From Porphyromonas canoris (GTDB lineage Bacteria > Bacteroidota > Bacteroidia > Bacteroidales > Porphyromonadaceae), in the NCBI RefSeq assembly GCF_000769115.1, contig NZ_JQZV01000009.1:1-64000 (forward strand): a stretch of 64,000 bases of DNA. The letters run 5' to 3'. Positions 34,447-43,901 of this stretch are shown here, piece after piece. Position numbers and translations under genes: made by a program. The notes under the pieces were generated by a model. It was not told the DNA's origin and did not search any database. It saw only the letters and a program-made list of their open reading frames with translations. The stretch's first letter is position 1; each line of letters opens with the position of its first letter.

Positions 34447-35538
34447 TTATCCCTCTCGTCTGTCTCCCAAAGAAGCGAGATAAGAATCCGCCAAAACCAG
34501 AGCAGCCATAGCCTCCACGATAGGGACTGCACGAGGCAAGACGCACGGATCGTGCCGTCCGGCAATTTCGATCTCCACCTGTTCTCCGGCCTTATTCACG
34601 CTCTGCTGTTTCTTTGAAATACTTGAAACCGGTTTGAATCCTACTCTGAAACGGATCACTTCTCCATTGGAAATACCTCCCTGAATACCTCCGGAGTGAT
34701 TGGAAAGCGTGGCTATGCCACGAGGAGAGTGCGGACACGGCACAAAGGAGTCGTTCTGCTCGCTTCCTCTGGCATGGCATCCGGCAAAGCCGTCTCCCAG
34801 CTCGAATGCCTTGCAAGCGTTTATGCTGAGCATCGCAGAAGAGAGTTTTGCACTCAATTTATCATACAAAGGTGCTCCCCATCCGGGAGGAACTCCCCGA
34901 ATAATGCAGGCAATAGTACCTCCAACGCTGTCTCCCTCCTCTCTTGCAGCCTTTATCTCCTCTTCCATTTCACGGGCAGTTTGGGAGAGGGGCGTTCTCA
35001 CGGCATGAGCCTCCACCTCTTCTTTCATCACAAAATCCAAGTAAATCTGAGGCATGGAGACCTTTCCGACAGAAGCCGTATAGGCTACTATCTCTATCCC
35101 CATATCGTTAAGGATCTGCATTGCAATGGCTCCGGCAGCAACCCGAACGGCTGTCTCTCGTGCGGAAGAGCGTCCTCCGCCACGATGATCCCGTACACCA
35201 TACTTGGCTGTGTAGGTATAGTCGGCATGAGAAGGGCGGTAAACCTGTTCGAGAGAAGAGTAGTCACCGGAACGTTGATCCGAATTTCTGATAAGAAAAG
35301 CGATAGGCGCTCCTGTGGTGATGCCGTCCATGAGTCCGGAAAGAAACTCTATCCGATCCTCTTCTTTACGGGGCGTGGTAAGATCCGAACCGCCCGGTCT
35401 TCTCCTGTCCAAAGCTTCCTGCACTTCATCCAAGCGCAGTGCCACTCCTGCCGGACAGCCATCTATAACGCCTCCAATGGCTGCGCCGTGACTCTCTCCA
35501 AAGGTCGTAAGACGAAAATGTGTGCCTATCGTATTCAT
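34447..35538 (-). CDS. aroC: Chorismate synthase
   Basis: AroC converts EPSP to chorismate using reduced FMN, the last shikimate-pathway step. The 363-residue protein has the N-terminal signature HFRLTTFGESHGAAIGGVID, GVRDHRGGGRSSARETAVRV and NHSGGIQGGISNGEVI, plus DPCVLPRAVPIVEAMAAL. Length is normal. It stands alone. A TATCTTTG box on the minus strand at 35594-35601 may be its promoter. A 10-bp hairpin (34420-34429/34450-34459) overlaps its stop without a T-run. Confidence 0.97.
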   Translation of the reverse strand: MNTIGTHFRLTTFGESHGAAIGGVIDGCPAGVALRLDEVQEALDRRRPGGSDLTTPRKEEDRIEFLSGLMDGITTGAPIAFLIRNSDQRSGDYSSLEQVYRPSHADYTYTAKYGVRDHRGGGRSSARETAVRVAAGAIAMQILNDMGIEIVAYTASVGKVSMPQIYLDFVMKEEVEAHAVRTPLSQTAREMEEEIKAAREEGDSVGGTIACIIRGVPPGWGAPLYDKLSAKLSSAMLSINACKAFELGDGFAGCHARGSEQNDSFVPCPHSPRGIATLSNHSGGIQGGISNGEVIRFRVGFKPVSSISKKQQSVNKAGEQVEIEIAGRHDPCVLPRAVPIVEAMAALVLADSYLASLGDRREG

Positions 35539-35651
35539 GATAATTGCCGTTTAATTTCTGTTTATCAAGGGGAAATTGCCTCTTCTTACGCTTCAAAGAT
35601 AGCGATATTGAAGAAAGCGGAGAGAGAAGAAGAGATTTTTCGCTCCGACTC

Positions 35652-35682
35652 TTGCGAGAATAAAAAAGTTGTCTTACCTTTG
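35652..35682 (+). promoter_or_regulatory. Promoter of tRNA-Pro(TGG)
   Basis: CTTG (TTG at 35652-35654) and TACCTTTG (35675-35682) are 20 bp apart, 39 bp before the tRNA. The -7 box is a perfect TAnnTTTG. Confidence 0.65.
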
Positions 35683-35721
35683 CAGAGCAAAAGACAAAAG
35701 GGTCTCACGATCTTGTCTTAT

Positions 35722-35796
35722 CGGGGTGTAGCGCAGTCCGGTTAGCGCACCTGCTTTGGGAGCAGGGGGTCCCAGGTTCGAATCCTGGTACCCCGA
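35722..35796 (+). tRNA. tRNA-Pro (anticodon TGG)
   Basis: A 75-base cloverleaf. The acceptor CGGGGTG pairs with TACCCCG with discriminator A, and the D-arm begins AGCGCAG. The anticodon stem-loop CCTGC-TTTGGGA-GCAGG gives TGG with G37 after it, and the T-arm contains GGTTCGAATCC. CCA is not encoded. Confidence 0.95.
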
Positions 35797-35808
35797 CAAA
35801 TCGAGAAG

Positions 35809-35842
35809 CTCAATTTCCGCATCAAGGAGATTGAGTTTTTTT
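35809..35842 (+). terminator. Intrinsic terminator of tRNA-Pro(TGG)
   Basis: CTCAAT (35809-35814) pairs with ATTGAG (35830-35835), with a further TCC/GGA inside, and seven T follow. It starts 13 bp after the tRNA. Confidence 0.75.
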
Positions 35843-35900
35843 CGTATTCTATCCTTTTGAAATGGTCCTGTGTAGGGACATCCCTAACGATAAAAATCGT

Positions 35901-35908
35901 TATCTTTG
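35901..35908 (+). promoter_or_regulatory. Promoter -7 box for the ABC exporter gene
   Basis: TATCTTTG matches TAnnTTTG 26 bp before the ATG at 35935. I see no TTTG at the -33 position. Confidence 0.5.
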
Positions 35909-35934
35909 TTATTCATATCCACAAAACAGCAGAG

Positions 35935-37785
35935 ATGAAGAAATTTATCGGACTCATAAAACGCTTTGTGCCACCCTATAAGTGGTACTTGGTGATGAGT
36001 ATTCTTCTTAATATCATATCCGCCATCCTCAATCTTTTCACCTTTGCACTCATCATGCCCATCCTGCGCATACTCTTTAAGCTGGACGCCGGAGTGTATG
36101 ACATGAGATCATGGAGCAAGCTTAGCCTTGGCTCTATGAGTGGTCTGAAAGAGGGGGCAGAAATACTTAAACACAACTTCAACTACTATCTGACCCAAAT
36201 GATAGAGACCCAAGGCGGCTCCTATACGCTGATAGTTCTCGGAGTGGCTCTTGTGGTAATGACGGCTCTAAAGGTTGGCACCTCCTATCTTGCAGGGTAT
36301 GCACTTCTTCCAATCCGCACCGGTGTGGTACGGGACATCAGAAACCAACTCTACCGAAAGATGCTCTCTCTTCCGCTCTCCTTTTTCAGCGAAGAGCGCA
36401 AAGGAGACATCATTGCACGCGTGGCAGGTGATGTGAACGAAGTGGAAGTGTCTGTGATGAGCTCTTTGGATATGTTGCTGAAGAACCCGATAATGATCAC
36501 GATATTCCTCGTAGGCATGATCGTGATCTCTCCTCAGCTTACCCTCTTCGTGTTCATACTTCTTCCCATTGCCGGATATATCATGGGACGAATAGGCAAG
36601 AAGCTGAAACGCACCTCCCTATTAGGACAACAACAGTGGGGACTCCTCATGAGTATGGTTGAAGAAATGCTGAGCGGCTTACGCATTATTAAGGCTTTCC
36701 GTGCAGAAGATAAGATGGACAGACGTTTCGGTGAATTTAATAACACTTTCCGGAGAACCTCTATACGCATTACTCGTCGCCAGATATTGGCTCATCCGAT
36801 GAGCGAATTTCTCGGCACGGCAACGATAGCCATCGTATTGTGGTATGGTGGTACGCTTATTCTTGAAGGCAGCGACTCTCTCGAAGCAGCGACATTCATC
36901 TACTATCTTATCATCTTCTATAATCTTATCAATCCGGCAAAAGAACTTTCAAAAGGAGCTTATGCCGTACAGCGAGGCATGGCATCCTTAGAGCGGATAG
37001 ACTCTATCCTCAACGCAGAAAACCCTATACAAGACCCTGCAACTCCGGAAGAGATTACGTTTGACAGGAGTATCAAGTTTGATAAGGTCTGGTTCCGCTA
37101 CGGGCAATCGTGGGTGCTTCAAGACATAAACCTGGAGATACCGAAAGGGAAAACCGTAGCCCTCGTGGGAGAAAGCGGCTCCGGAAAGAGTACGCTCGTG
37201 GATCTTCTACCACGCTTTTACGATGTAACGGAAGGCTCCATAAAGATAGATGGCAAGGATATACGTCAGCTCCGGGTGGCAGACCTGCGTTCGATAATGG
37301 GGAATGTGAATCAGGAGGCTATTCTGTTCAATGATACCGTCTTCAATAACATTTCGTTCGGTGTGCCTAATGCCACACAGGAAGAGGTGGAGCGGGCTGC
37401 AAAGATTGCCAATGCCCATGAGTTTATCTCTCAAATGGCAGAAGGGTATCACACCAATATCGGCGACAGAGGAGGAAAGCTGTCCGGCGGGCAGCGGCAA
37501 CGCTTGAGCATAGCCAGAGCGGTGCTTCAAAATCCGCAACTGCTGATACTGGATGAAGCCACTTCCGCCCTTGACACCGCCTCCGAAAAGCAGGTGCAGG
37601 AAGCATTGGAAAACTTAATGAAAGGACGTACAGCCGTAGTGATCGCTCACCGTCTCTCTACAATTGTGAAAGCCGATATTATATGCGTTTTGAGTGAAGG
37701 AAAAATCGTGGAGCAGGGCACGCATCAACAGCTTCTTGCTCTTGAGGGTCATTACTCAAGATTATGCAAAATGCAACAATTCTAA
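35935..37785 (+). CDS. MsbA-like ABC exporter (fused permease-ATPase)
   Basis: A 616-residue half-transporter from the ATG at 35935 (MKKFIGLIKRFVPPYKWYLV); the frame upstream to 35857 lacks coding character. Six transmembrane helices occupy about 20-330, and the ATPase domain covers about 375-610. The latter has Walker A GESGSGKSTLVDLL, Q-loop, signature LSGGQRQRLSIARA, Walker B LLILDEATSALD and switch AHRLSTI. It should dimerise and export a lipid or drug. MsbA function (lipid A flipping) is likely for this subfamily but not certain. A TetR-family gene follows by 22 bp. Confidence 0.9.
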   Translation: MKKFIGLIKRFVPPYKWYLVMSILLNIISAILNLFTFALIMPILRILFKLDAGVYDMRSWSKLSLGSMSGLKEGAEILKHNFNYYLTQMIETQGGSYTLIVLGVALVVMTALKVGTSYLAGYALLPIRTGVVRDIRNQLYRKMLSLPLSFFSEERKGDIIARVAGDVNEVEVSVMSSLDMLLKNPIMITIFLVGMIVISPQLTLFVFILLPIAGYIMGRIGKKLKRTSLLGQQQWGLLMSMVEEMLSGLRIIKAFRAEDKMDRRFGEFNNTFRRTSIRITRRQILAHPMSEFLGTATIAIVLWYGGTLILEGSDSLEAATFIYYLIIFYNLINPAKELSKGAYAVQRGMASLERIDSILNAENPIQDPATPEEITFDRSIKFDKVWFRYGQSWVLQDINLEIPKGKTVALVGESGSGKSTLVDLLPRFYDVTEGSIKIDGKDIRQLRVADLRSIMGNVNQEAILFNDTVFNNISFGVPNATQEEVERAAKIANAHEFISQMAEGYHTNIGDRGGKLSGGQRQRLSIARAVLQNPQLLILDEATSALDTASEKQVQEALENLMKGRTAVVIAHRLSTIVKADIICVLSEGKIVEQGTHQQLLALEGHYSRLCKMQQF

Positions 37786-37807
37786 TCTATCTTAAACAGC
37801 TCCCGAT

Positions 37808-38401
37808 ATGGCATTATCAAAGACACGAAAGATATTTGTAGAAACAGCTCGCCAGCTTTTTGCGAAGATTGGAGTAGAGGCAACGACCATGAACGACATA
37901 GCTCAAGCGGCAAAAAAAGGAAGAAGAACTCTCTATACCTACTTTAGAAGTAAGGAGGAGATATTTGCAGCTGTGGTGCAGACAGAGTTGGACACCCTTT
38001 ACGAAGAGCTTAGAGAGTTTTCGGAGATAGATCTTCCTCCCCAAGATAAGCTGGTCCGGTTTGCTCTTCGTCGCTTTCAGGCGATAGATAATATCGTCAA
38101 GCGAAACGGCTCTTTGGATGCAGACTTCTTTCGTGACATCATGCTTGTAGAGCGTACTCGCTTGAAGTTCGACATCAAAGAGCGCAGACTGATAGAGAAG
38201 ATCCTGCAAGAGGGTGTGGATAAAAAGATATATGTGGTACGGGATGTAAAGTACATGGCATACATTATACAGAGTGCTTTCAAGGGGTTAGAGGTTCCTT
38301 TTATAAAAGGATTCATTAGTCTGGACAACGAAGAGATGAAAAACCATCTCATCGACCTCCGAAAACTCTTCATAAATGGGCTGTGTGGCAACTACAAGTA
38401 A
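37808..38401 (+). CDS. TetR/AcrR-family transcriptional regulator
   Basis: A 197-residue regulator with an N-terminal helix-turn-helix domain (about 9-55). Its core segments are ETARQLFAKIGVEATTMNDI and GRRTLYTYFRSKEEIFAAVV. A helical ligand domain with no recognisable specificity follows. It lies between the exporter gene and fabG, 33 bp before the latter, and may control one or both; FabT/FadR-like control of lipid genes is an inference from this position only. Confidence 0.88.
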   Translation: MALSKTRKIFVETARQLFAKIGVEATTMNDIAQAAKKGRRTLYTYFRSKEEIFAAVVQTELDTLYEELREFSEIDLPPQDKLVRFALRRFQAIDNIVKRNGSLDADFFRDIMLVERTRLKFDIKERRLIEKILQEGVDKKIYVVRDVKYMAYIIQSAFKGLEVPFIKGFISLDNEEMKNHLIDLRKLFINGLCGNYK

Positions 38402-38434
38402 CAGAAATAACACAACAATAAAACCAATAAACAG

Positions 38435-39181
38435 ATGAAACTTTTAGAAGGAAAAGTAGCTTTAGTTACCGGTGGCAGTAGAGGTATAGGTAAAGGTATT
38501 GCAATCGAACTGGCTAAACATGGAGCAAGTGTCGCTTTTACAGGCAGAAGCCTTAACGCCAATACCGAAGCGGTAGAGCAAGAAATAGCAAATCTTGGTG
38601 TGAAAGGAAAAGCTTATGCCTCGGATGCGGCAGACTTTACAGCGGCTCACCAGTTGGTGGAAGAAGTTATGAAAGACTTCGGTAAGATAGATATTCTAGT
38701 CAATAATGCCGGTATCACTCAGGACGGACTGCTCATGAGAATGACAGAGTCGCAATGGGACGATGTTCTGAATGTGAACCTAAAATCTGCTTTCAACCTT
38801 ACTCATGCCGTTACTCCCATTATGATGAGAGCGCGTCAAGGCAGTATCATCAATCTCGGATCAGTGGTAGGAATTTCCGGGAATACAGGACAAGCCAACT
38901 ATGCAGCCTCTAAAGCAGGCTTGATAGGCTTTTCCAAGAGTGTGGCAAAAGAGTTGGGCTCAAGAGGCATCCGCGTCAATGTCATCGCACCAGGCTTTAT
39001 AGAGACAGACATGACTGCCGAACTTCCGGAAGAATCAAAGAAGCAATGGGTTGCAGGATTGCCTCTTAAGAGAGCCGGTCAACCCGAAGATATTGCAGGC
39101 GCAGTAGTATTCTTCGCGTCCGATCTATCCTCATACGTTACAGGTCAAGTGCTTCCCGTTTGCGGAGGGATGGAGATCTGA
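38435..39181 (+). CDS. fabG: 3-oxoacyl-[acyl-carrier-protein] reductase FabG
   Basis: A 248-residue short-chain dehydrogenase that reduces 3-oxoacyl-ACP with NADPH in fatty-acid elongation. The cofactor loop is TGGSRGIGKGIA, followed by NNAGITQDGLLMRM (a FabG hallmark). The Ser-Tyr-Lys triad has NYAASKAG, and GFIETDMTAELPEE follows. The C-terminus YVTGQVLPVCGGMEI is typical. Other fab genes are not next to it. Confidence 0.93.
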   Translation: MKLLEGKVALVTGGSRGIGKGIAIELAKHGASVAFTGRSLNANTEAVEQEIANLGVKGKAYASDAADFTAAHQLVEEVMKDFGKIDILVNNAGITQDGLLMRMTESQWDDVLNVNLKSAFNLTHAVTPIMMRARQGSIINLGSVVGISGNTGQANYAASKAGLIGFSKSVAKELGSRGIRVNVIAPGFIETDMTAELPEESKKQWVAGLPLKRAGQPEDIAGAVVFFASDLSSYVTGQVLPVCGGMEI

Positions 39182-39198
39182 TCTAAAAGATAAGTGTA

Positions 39199-39885
39199 AT
39201 GAAGCTTGAGATTCTCTACGAAGACAACCATATCATTGCGGTAAACAAAAAGCCCGGAGATATTACTCAGGGCGACAAAACGGGAGATACCACTCTTCCA
39301 GATATCATAATGGACTTCATCAAAAAGAGAGACAATAAGCCGGGAAACGTTTTTTTGGGGGTGATTCACAGATTGGACCGACCCACTTCCGGTGTTGTGC
39401 TGTTTGCCAAAACCTCTAAAGGACTTTCTCGTTTCAATCAACTTTTCAGAGAGGATAAGGTTTCCAAAGTCTACCATGCACTGGTAGAGCAACCTCCTGT
39501 TCAGGAAGAGAATCCCAAGCTTGTGCATTATCTCAAAAAGAACGAAGAGCAAAACAAATCCTATGTCGTAAGTAAGAACAGCCCCGGAGCCAGGGAAGCT
39601 GTTCTTGCTTACCGGACATTGAAGCAGGGTACACACTTTACGCTGTTGGAAGTAAAGTTATTCACCGGCAGACATCACCAGATCCGCTGCCAGCTTTCAT
39701 CCATCGGATCTTCCATAAGAGGCGATCTGAAGTATGGAGCGAAGCGATCCGGACCAAAAGGGAGTATCGGTCTCCATGCACGCACAATCTCATTCACGCA
39801 TCCGATATCCGGCAAGGAGGTAGCGATTACCGCGCCTTATCCTTTGGACATAGACGGTGCATGGAAAGTGGCAAACGAGAAGTAA
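39199..39885 (+). CDS. RluA-family pseudouridine synthase
   Basis: A 228-residue RNA pseudouridine synthase with no S4 domain. The catalytic block is VIHRLDRPTSGVVLFAKTSK with the conserved Asp, and KLFTGRHHQIRCQLSSIGSS is the second family motif. It most resembles short RluC/D/A relatives found in Bacteroidetes, and the target uridine (rRNA or tRNA) cannot be read from the sequence. It lies 17 bp after fabG and 15 bp before the MBL gene, so the three are likely one unit. Confidence 0.9.
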   Translation: MKLEILYEDNHIIAVNKKPGDITQGDKTGDTTLPDIIMDFIKKRDNKPGNVFLGVIHRLDRPTSGVVLFAKTSKGLSRFNQLFREDKVSKVYHALVEQPPVQEENPKLVHYLKKNEEQNKSYVVSKNSPGAREAVLAYRTLKQGTHFTLLEVKLFTGRHHQIRCQLSSIGSSIRGDLKYGAKRSGPKGSIGLHARTISFTHPISGKEVAITAPYPLDIDGAWKVANEK

Positions 39886-39900
39886 CAACACATTTTTAAG

Positions 39901-40632
39901 ATGAAGACTCTTCACTTTATAGCTCACAGCACCTGTTTGATAGAGACAGACGAGAGCTTTCTGCTCTTCGACTTCTACAACTCATCCCAAACAACTCCCA
40001 CGCTAATGAGGCTTCTCTCTCATGAGAAGCCTCTTGTTGTTTTCTGCACACACTCGCATCACGACCATTATAGCCGGGATATATTCGATCTGCTAACGCC
40101 TTTTCATCCCACTTATATCTTTTGCGAACAGGTACGAGAGAGTGTTCCTGCAGATCGGATAGACGATGTGATATTCCTTTCTATCCTTGAAGAGTATGCA
40201 TTGAAAAGGGTTGGATTATCCCTGAAGGTGTATGGATCGACAGACGAAGGTGGCTCTTTTTACCTCCGATTACGGGATGGATTTACAATTTTCTACGCCG
40301 GCGATCTCAACCATTGGCATTGGGATCAAGAAGCCAACGAATACTATCGCTCTCTGTATGCGGCTGTATATAAAGAAGAGCTTGCAAACCTCTCTGCCGA
40401 TAAGCTTTATCCCATGGATCTGCTCCTGTTCCCTACCGATCTTCGCCTGGGTCCCAACTATCTTCAAGGGTTGGAAGAGTTTCTCCAAACGGTAACCACC
40501 ACCCGATATTTTGCACCCATCCATTGGAATGGTACGCCTGACAACCTAAAAAAATTGGAGACAATTTCAGAAAAATTCGGGTTCAAGATTGTGGATACAT
40601 CGCAAGGAACGATCTCTGCAATCCTTAAATAA
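39901..40632 (+). CDS. MBL-fold metal-dependent hydrolase
   Basis: A 243-residue metallo-beta-lactamase-fold protein with metal ligands in FCTHSHHDHYSRDIFDLL, a bridging Asp in FYAGDLNHWHW and a late His in RYFAPIHWNGTP. It resembles UlaG/YtxK-like or L-ascorbate lactonase relatives only loosely. It is cytosolic and 15 bp downstream of the pseudouridine synthase gene. The substrate is unknown. Confidence 0.8.
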   Translation: MKTLHFIAHSTCLIETDESFLLFDFYNSSQTTPTLMRLLSHEKPLVVFCTHSHHDHYSRDIFDLLTPFHPTYIFCEQVRESVPADRIDDVIFLSILEEYALKRVGLSLKVYGSTDEGGSFYLRLRDGFTIFYAGDLNHWHWDQEANEYYRSLYAAVYKEELANLSADKLYPMDLLLFPTDLRLGPNYLQGLEEFLQTVTTTRYFAPIHWNGTPDNLKKLETISEKFGFKIVDTSQGTISAILK

Positions 40633-40657
40633 TCCCCGATATCTCACTATTTTATAT

Positions 40658-40665
40658 TATATTTG
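40658..40665 (+). promoter_or_regulatory. Promoter -7 box for the GlsB-like gene
   Basis: TATATTTG matches TAnnTTTG and lies 63 bp before the ATG at 40729. No -33 TTTG is present at the right spacing. Confidence 0.45.
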
Positions 40666-40728
40666 TATAGTAGAGGTCTCCGATTGGAGCTATCTTATTA
40701 TTAAAAACACACAAAAACATTACAGGTT

Positions 40729-40974
40729 ATGAGTTTTATTTTATCACTTATTATTGGTTGTGTTGCCGGATTTTTAGCAGGCAAGTTGTTCCGTGATCGT
40801 TCTTTCGGAGTATTTATAAACACTCTGCTCGGCCTCGTGGGTGGAGCTGTCGGAAGTTTGGTTTACAGTCTGTTGGATATTCAAGTGGGCGATAGCAATT
40901 GGGGACAGTTCGTTATGTCTTTCATCGGAGCTTGCATCATTCTGATTGTAGCCAATATCTTTCGTAAGAAATAA
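40729..40974 (+). CDS. GlsB/YeaQ/YmgE-family small membrane protein
   Basis: An 81-residue inner-membrane protein with three short Gly-rich helices: FILSLIIGCVAGFLAGKLF, then FINTLLGLVGGAVGSLVYSL, and a third at FVMSFIGACIILIVANIF. This is the transglycosylase-associated/GlsB stress-response family of unknown molecular role. It is followed after 59 bp by an acyl-CoA ligase gene. Confidence 0.88.
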   Translation: MSFILSLIIGCVAGFLAGKLFRDRSFGVFINTLLGLVGGAVGSLVYSLLDIQVGDSNWGQFVMSFIGACIILIVANIFRKK

Positions 40975-41033
40975 AGGCTTTTCGGACTAAAACCAGAAAA
41001 GAGACCTCCCAATAAAGACAAGAAATAAGAAAC

Positions 41034-42872
41034 ATGGCACAGGAAAAGATACACCATTTAGCAGAGTTAGCTCCCATACAGGCACAGAAATATGGTTCGG
41101 ATGCAGCCCTAAAAGTACGTTCGGAAGATGGGAAATGGAGCAAGATCAGCTGGGTTACTCTTAGCGATTATGTACAGAGAACGGCACAAAGTCTCATAGA
41201 GTTTGGAGTCGCTCCTCAAGATTGCGTGGGAGTCTTTTCCGAGAACAAAGACAAGGTTGTCTACGCAGATTTGGCAATATACAGCATACGTGGAATATGT
41301 GTGCCCGTATATGCTACATCCGCTCCGGAGCAACTTCGGTTTATACTTGACCAAACCGGAGTCAAGATACTCTTTGTCGGTGACCAAATGCAGTATAACA
41401 TTGCTTACAAGATGCTGAAAGAGATAGACTCTCTAAAGCAGATTGTGGTGTTTGAAACCAGTGTGCGCCTTCATCCGGAAGATAGTTCATCACTCTATTT
41501 TTCGGACTTCCTGAAGCTCGGAGATACCATCAATGCAGCTGCTGAAGTCAAGGTAAGAAGATCCAAAGCACTTCGATCGGATATTGCGACCCTTATATAC
41601 ACCTCCGGAACAACCGGACTAAGCAAAGGAGTAATCATTACTCACAACAACATCATAATAGCTCTCGAAGGGCACATCATCCGCATACCGGATATGGGAC
41701 ACTCTCATTGGTCTATCAACTTTTTACCGATGTCTCACATCTTCGAGAAGCTCTGGAGTTATCTCTGCCTGCAACGTGGAGTACGCATAGCCATTTGCGA
41801 CAAACCGAAAGAGATTCTGACCTACCTCAAAGAAGTAGAACCGCACTTTCTCTGCAACGTTCCACGATTCTGGGAAAAGGTGTATATGGGAGTACAGGAA
41901 AAGATAGAGACCGCCTCTCCATTTGTTCAAAAAATCTTGAGAAGAGGGCTTGAGATAGGTAAAGAGTACAATCTCAAATACAAGATACACGGGCTGACTC
42001 CCCCTCCATTGCTTGCCATCAAGTATGCTTTCTTCAATAAAACCGGTTTCAGTGCAGTAAGAAAGGCGATAGGTCTCTCGCATGGAAAACTTTTTCCAAC
42101 GGCAGGAGCGGCTCTTCCCATCAAGATCAACGAATATCTTCAATCCATGGGTATTCCGATCGTAGTCGGTTACGGACTCAGTGAGACCTCGGCTACCGTC
42201 TGCTTCTACCCTCAAAAGAGATACATTCTGGACTCTATCGGCGAGACACTGCCCGGTGTTTCGGTAAAGATAGACCCCGATACGGGAGAAATCTTAGTAA
42301 AGGGAGGCACAATAACACCCGGATATTATAAAAACCCGGAAGCAACAGAAGCCGCCTTTACAGCCGACGGATGGTTCAAAACAGGAGATAAAGGACGCAT
42401 GGAAGGGCAGACCATATTCTTTGAAGAACGGCTCAAAGACCTCTTCAAGACTGCCAATGGCAAGTACATATCCCCTCAACAGATAGAGGGCTTGCTATCA
42501 TCAGACAGATACATAGAGCAGATAACTGTGATTGCGGATAACCGACCCTATGTAAGCGCATTGGTGTATCCCAACTGGAGTGCGGTGCGCACGGCACTGG
42601 ACAAGCGCCAAGTGCCGAACAAAGATCTGTCAGAAACAGATCTTGCAAAGATGGAAGAGGTACACACTCTTATCGAAGGTCGCATAGAGCAAGCCCAACA
42701 AGGCCTTGCATCGTTCGAGCGTATCAAACGCTTCCATATCCTTTCGCAGCCGTTCTCGATAGAGACAGGCGAGCTGACCAATACTCTCAAGGTAAAACGC
42801 CGTGTGGTACAAGAGAAGTACGAAAAGGAGATCAGCGCCATCTATAACGGTCAGAGTGCAGACATAAAATAG
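41034..42872 (+). CDS. Long-chain fatty-acid-CoA ligase (AMP-forming)
   Basis: A 612-residue acyl-adenylate/acyl-CoA synthetase expected to activate long-chain fatty acids at the inner membrane face. It carries the AMP-binding motif YTSGTTGLSKGVIITH, the YGLSETSATVCFYP motif, GWFKTGDKGRM and the late KTANGKYISPQQIE lysine region. The length and these motifs fit the bacterial FadD15-like group. It ends at a strong terminator. A second, shorter AMP-ligase gene lies at 50.0-51.7 kb. Confidence 0.92.
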   Translation: MAQEKIHHLAELAPIQAQKYGSDAALKVRSEDGKWSKISWVTLSDYVQRTAQSLIEFGVAPQDCVGVFSENKDKVVYADLAIYSIRGICVPVYATSAPEQLRFILDQTGVKILFVGDQMQYNIAYKMLKEIDSLKQIVVFETSVRLHPEDSSSLYFSDFLKLGDTINAAAEVKVRRSKALRSDIATLIYTSGTTGLSKGVIITHNNIIIALEGHIIRIPDMGHSHWSINFLPMSHIFEKLWSYLCLQRGVRIAICDKPKEILTYLKEVEPHFLCNVPRFWEKVYMGVQEKIETASPFVQKILRRGLEIGKEYNLKYKIHGLTPPPLLAIKYAFFNKTGFSAVRKAIGLSHGKLFPTAGAALPIKINEYLQSMGIPIVVGYGLSETSATVCFYPQKRYILDSIGETLPGVSVKIDPDTGEILVKGGTITPGYYKNPEATEAAFTADGWFKTGDKGRMEGQTIFFEERLKDLFKTANGKYISPQQIEGLLSSDRYIEQITVIADNRPYVSALVYPNWSAVRTALDKRQVPNKDLSETDLAKMEEVHTLIEGRIEQAQQGLASFERIKRFHILSQPFSIETGELTNTLKVKRRVVQEKYEKEISAIYNGQSADIK

Positions 42873-42910
42873 CATCGGAAGATCCTGTTTATAGGATTTT
42901 CGGAGATAAG

Positions 42911-42969
42911 GCTCTGTATGATTTTGGGAAAAGAGGACACTCCTCCACCCCATCATACAGAGCTATTTT
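42911..42969 (+). terminator. Intrinsic terminator of the acyl-CoA ligase gene
   Basis: Perfect 12-bp arms at 42911-42922 and 42952-42963 with a long loop, followed by A and six T. It separates the ligase gene from repeat element B. Confidence 0.88.
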
Positions 42970-43020
42970 TTGCCCTTATTTTTCATCTCGAAACGGCAAA
43001 AAACAGAGTCGTTTCAGCGT

Positions 43021-43595
43021 GCACTTTTATATAAAAACGGCGTGCCGTTTCTCCCCATTTTCAACCTCGTGGAAGAGAAAAAAAAGAGAGCGATGCCAGG
43101 AGCAATATAAGGATAAAGATCTCTATTCTGAAAGCAATAATCTGAAAGACAAAGTAATACAGAAAATCTCAAAAACGGAGTCAACCCTCCTCTTGGTCTC
43201 ATTCAAGCCCCTTTTTTGCGTTAATAGAGTTTAATTTTCGGAGTATTCATTGTAAACATTCTATAAAGACAAAATGACTCAAAAAGTGCCCAAAAAGCAT
43301 AGAAAACAGATAAATCACTAATAATCAGCAAACTAACCAAATTTTCTAAACACTTTAATTGAATCCGGTAAACGTATTAAATGAAATCGGTAAATACGTT
43401 TACCGGTTTCGTTTAATACGTTAAGCCGACAAAATATGCTCGTTTAGCGTTTTTGCTTAACAGGTATCGGAATTTGTGTTAATAAAATGGGGCAGATTTA
43501 ACAGTTCGGTCGCGCTCTGAAAACACCCTCTCCGATCAAAATAGAGAACGACAATCAGAGAGCTGTTTTCAACGGGATGGAATATATAAAAATAG
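43021..43595 (+). repeat. Dispersed ~550-bp intergenic element, copy B
   Basis: Fills most of the 1029-bp gap between the acyl-CoA ligase terminator and the pgm promoter. It starts at CTTTTATATAAAA (about 43025) and shares GCGTTAATAG and CAAAAAGCATAGAAAAC with copy A. It carries four phased AAYACNTT/AACGTATT sites (43349-43422) and the invariant 15-base block (43433-43447). GTGTTAATAAAA and CCGATCAAAATAGAGA follow, and it ends at CGGGATGGAATATATAAAA (about 43574-43592). It is more diverged than A and C are from each other. Bases 43596-43824 contain nothing I can name. Confidence 0.85.
43349..43422. promoter_or_regulatory. Four phased 8-bp sites in element B
   Basis: Sites AACACTTT (43349), AACGTATT (43371), AATACGTT (43393) and AATACGTT (43415) start exactly 22 bp apart. 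Individual bases have drifted compared with A and C and one site is reversed, yet the spacing is kept. Confidence 0.6.
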
Positions 43596-43824
43596 CCTCT
43601 CCGTTTCCCCCATTTTCGAGTTCCCCAAAAGAGAGAAAACCAGCCGTTGTTTTTCCGAAATATTCTTCTTTTTGGAGAGACTTGTTCTTCAAACGGAATT
43701 GAAGTGGTGCCTCTTTTTTATCATAGTTTTGGGAAGACTTAAAGAAATGGTTCCTTTCACCGGAGAGACTCATCCAAGCCAACAGATAATATAGACAACA
43801 AGAGAGGCTATCCTCTACCTTCAT

Positions 43825-43856
43825 TTTGGTACGCTCTCTCTATTTCGTTATCTTTG
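43825..43856 (+). promoter_or_regulatory. Promoter of the phosphohexomutase operon
   Basis: TTTG (43825-43828) and TATCTTTG (43849-43856) are separated by 20 bp, the full Bacteroidetes consensus. The ATG is 45 bp downstream. Confidence 0.8.
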
Positions 43857-43901
43857 CAGGACGGACATAACATGAAACACATACAATAATTTCTTTAGAT
43901 T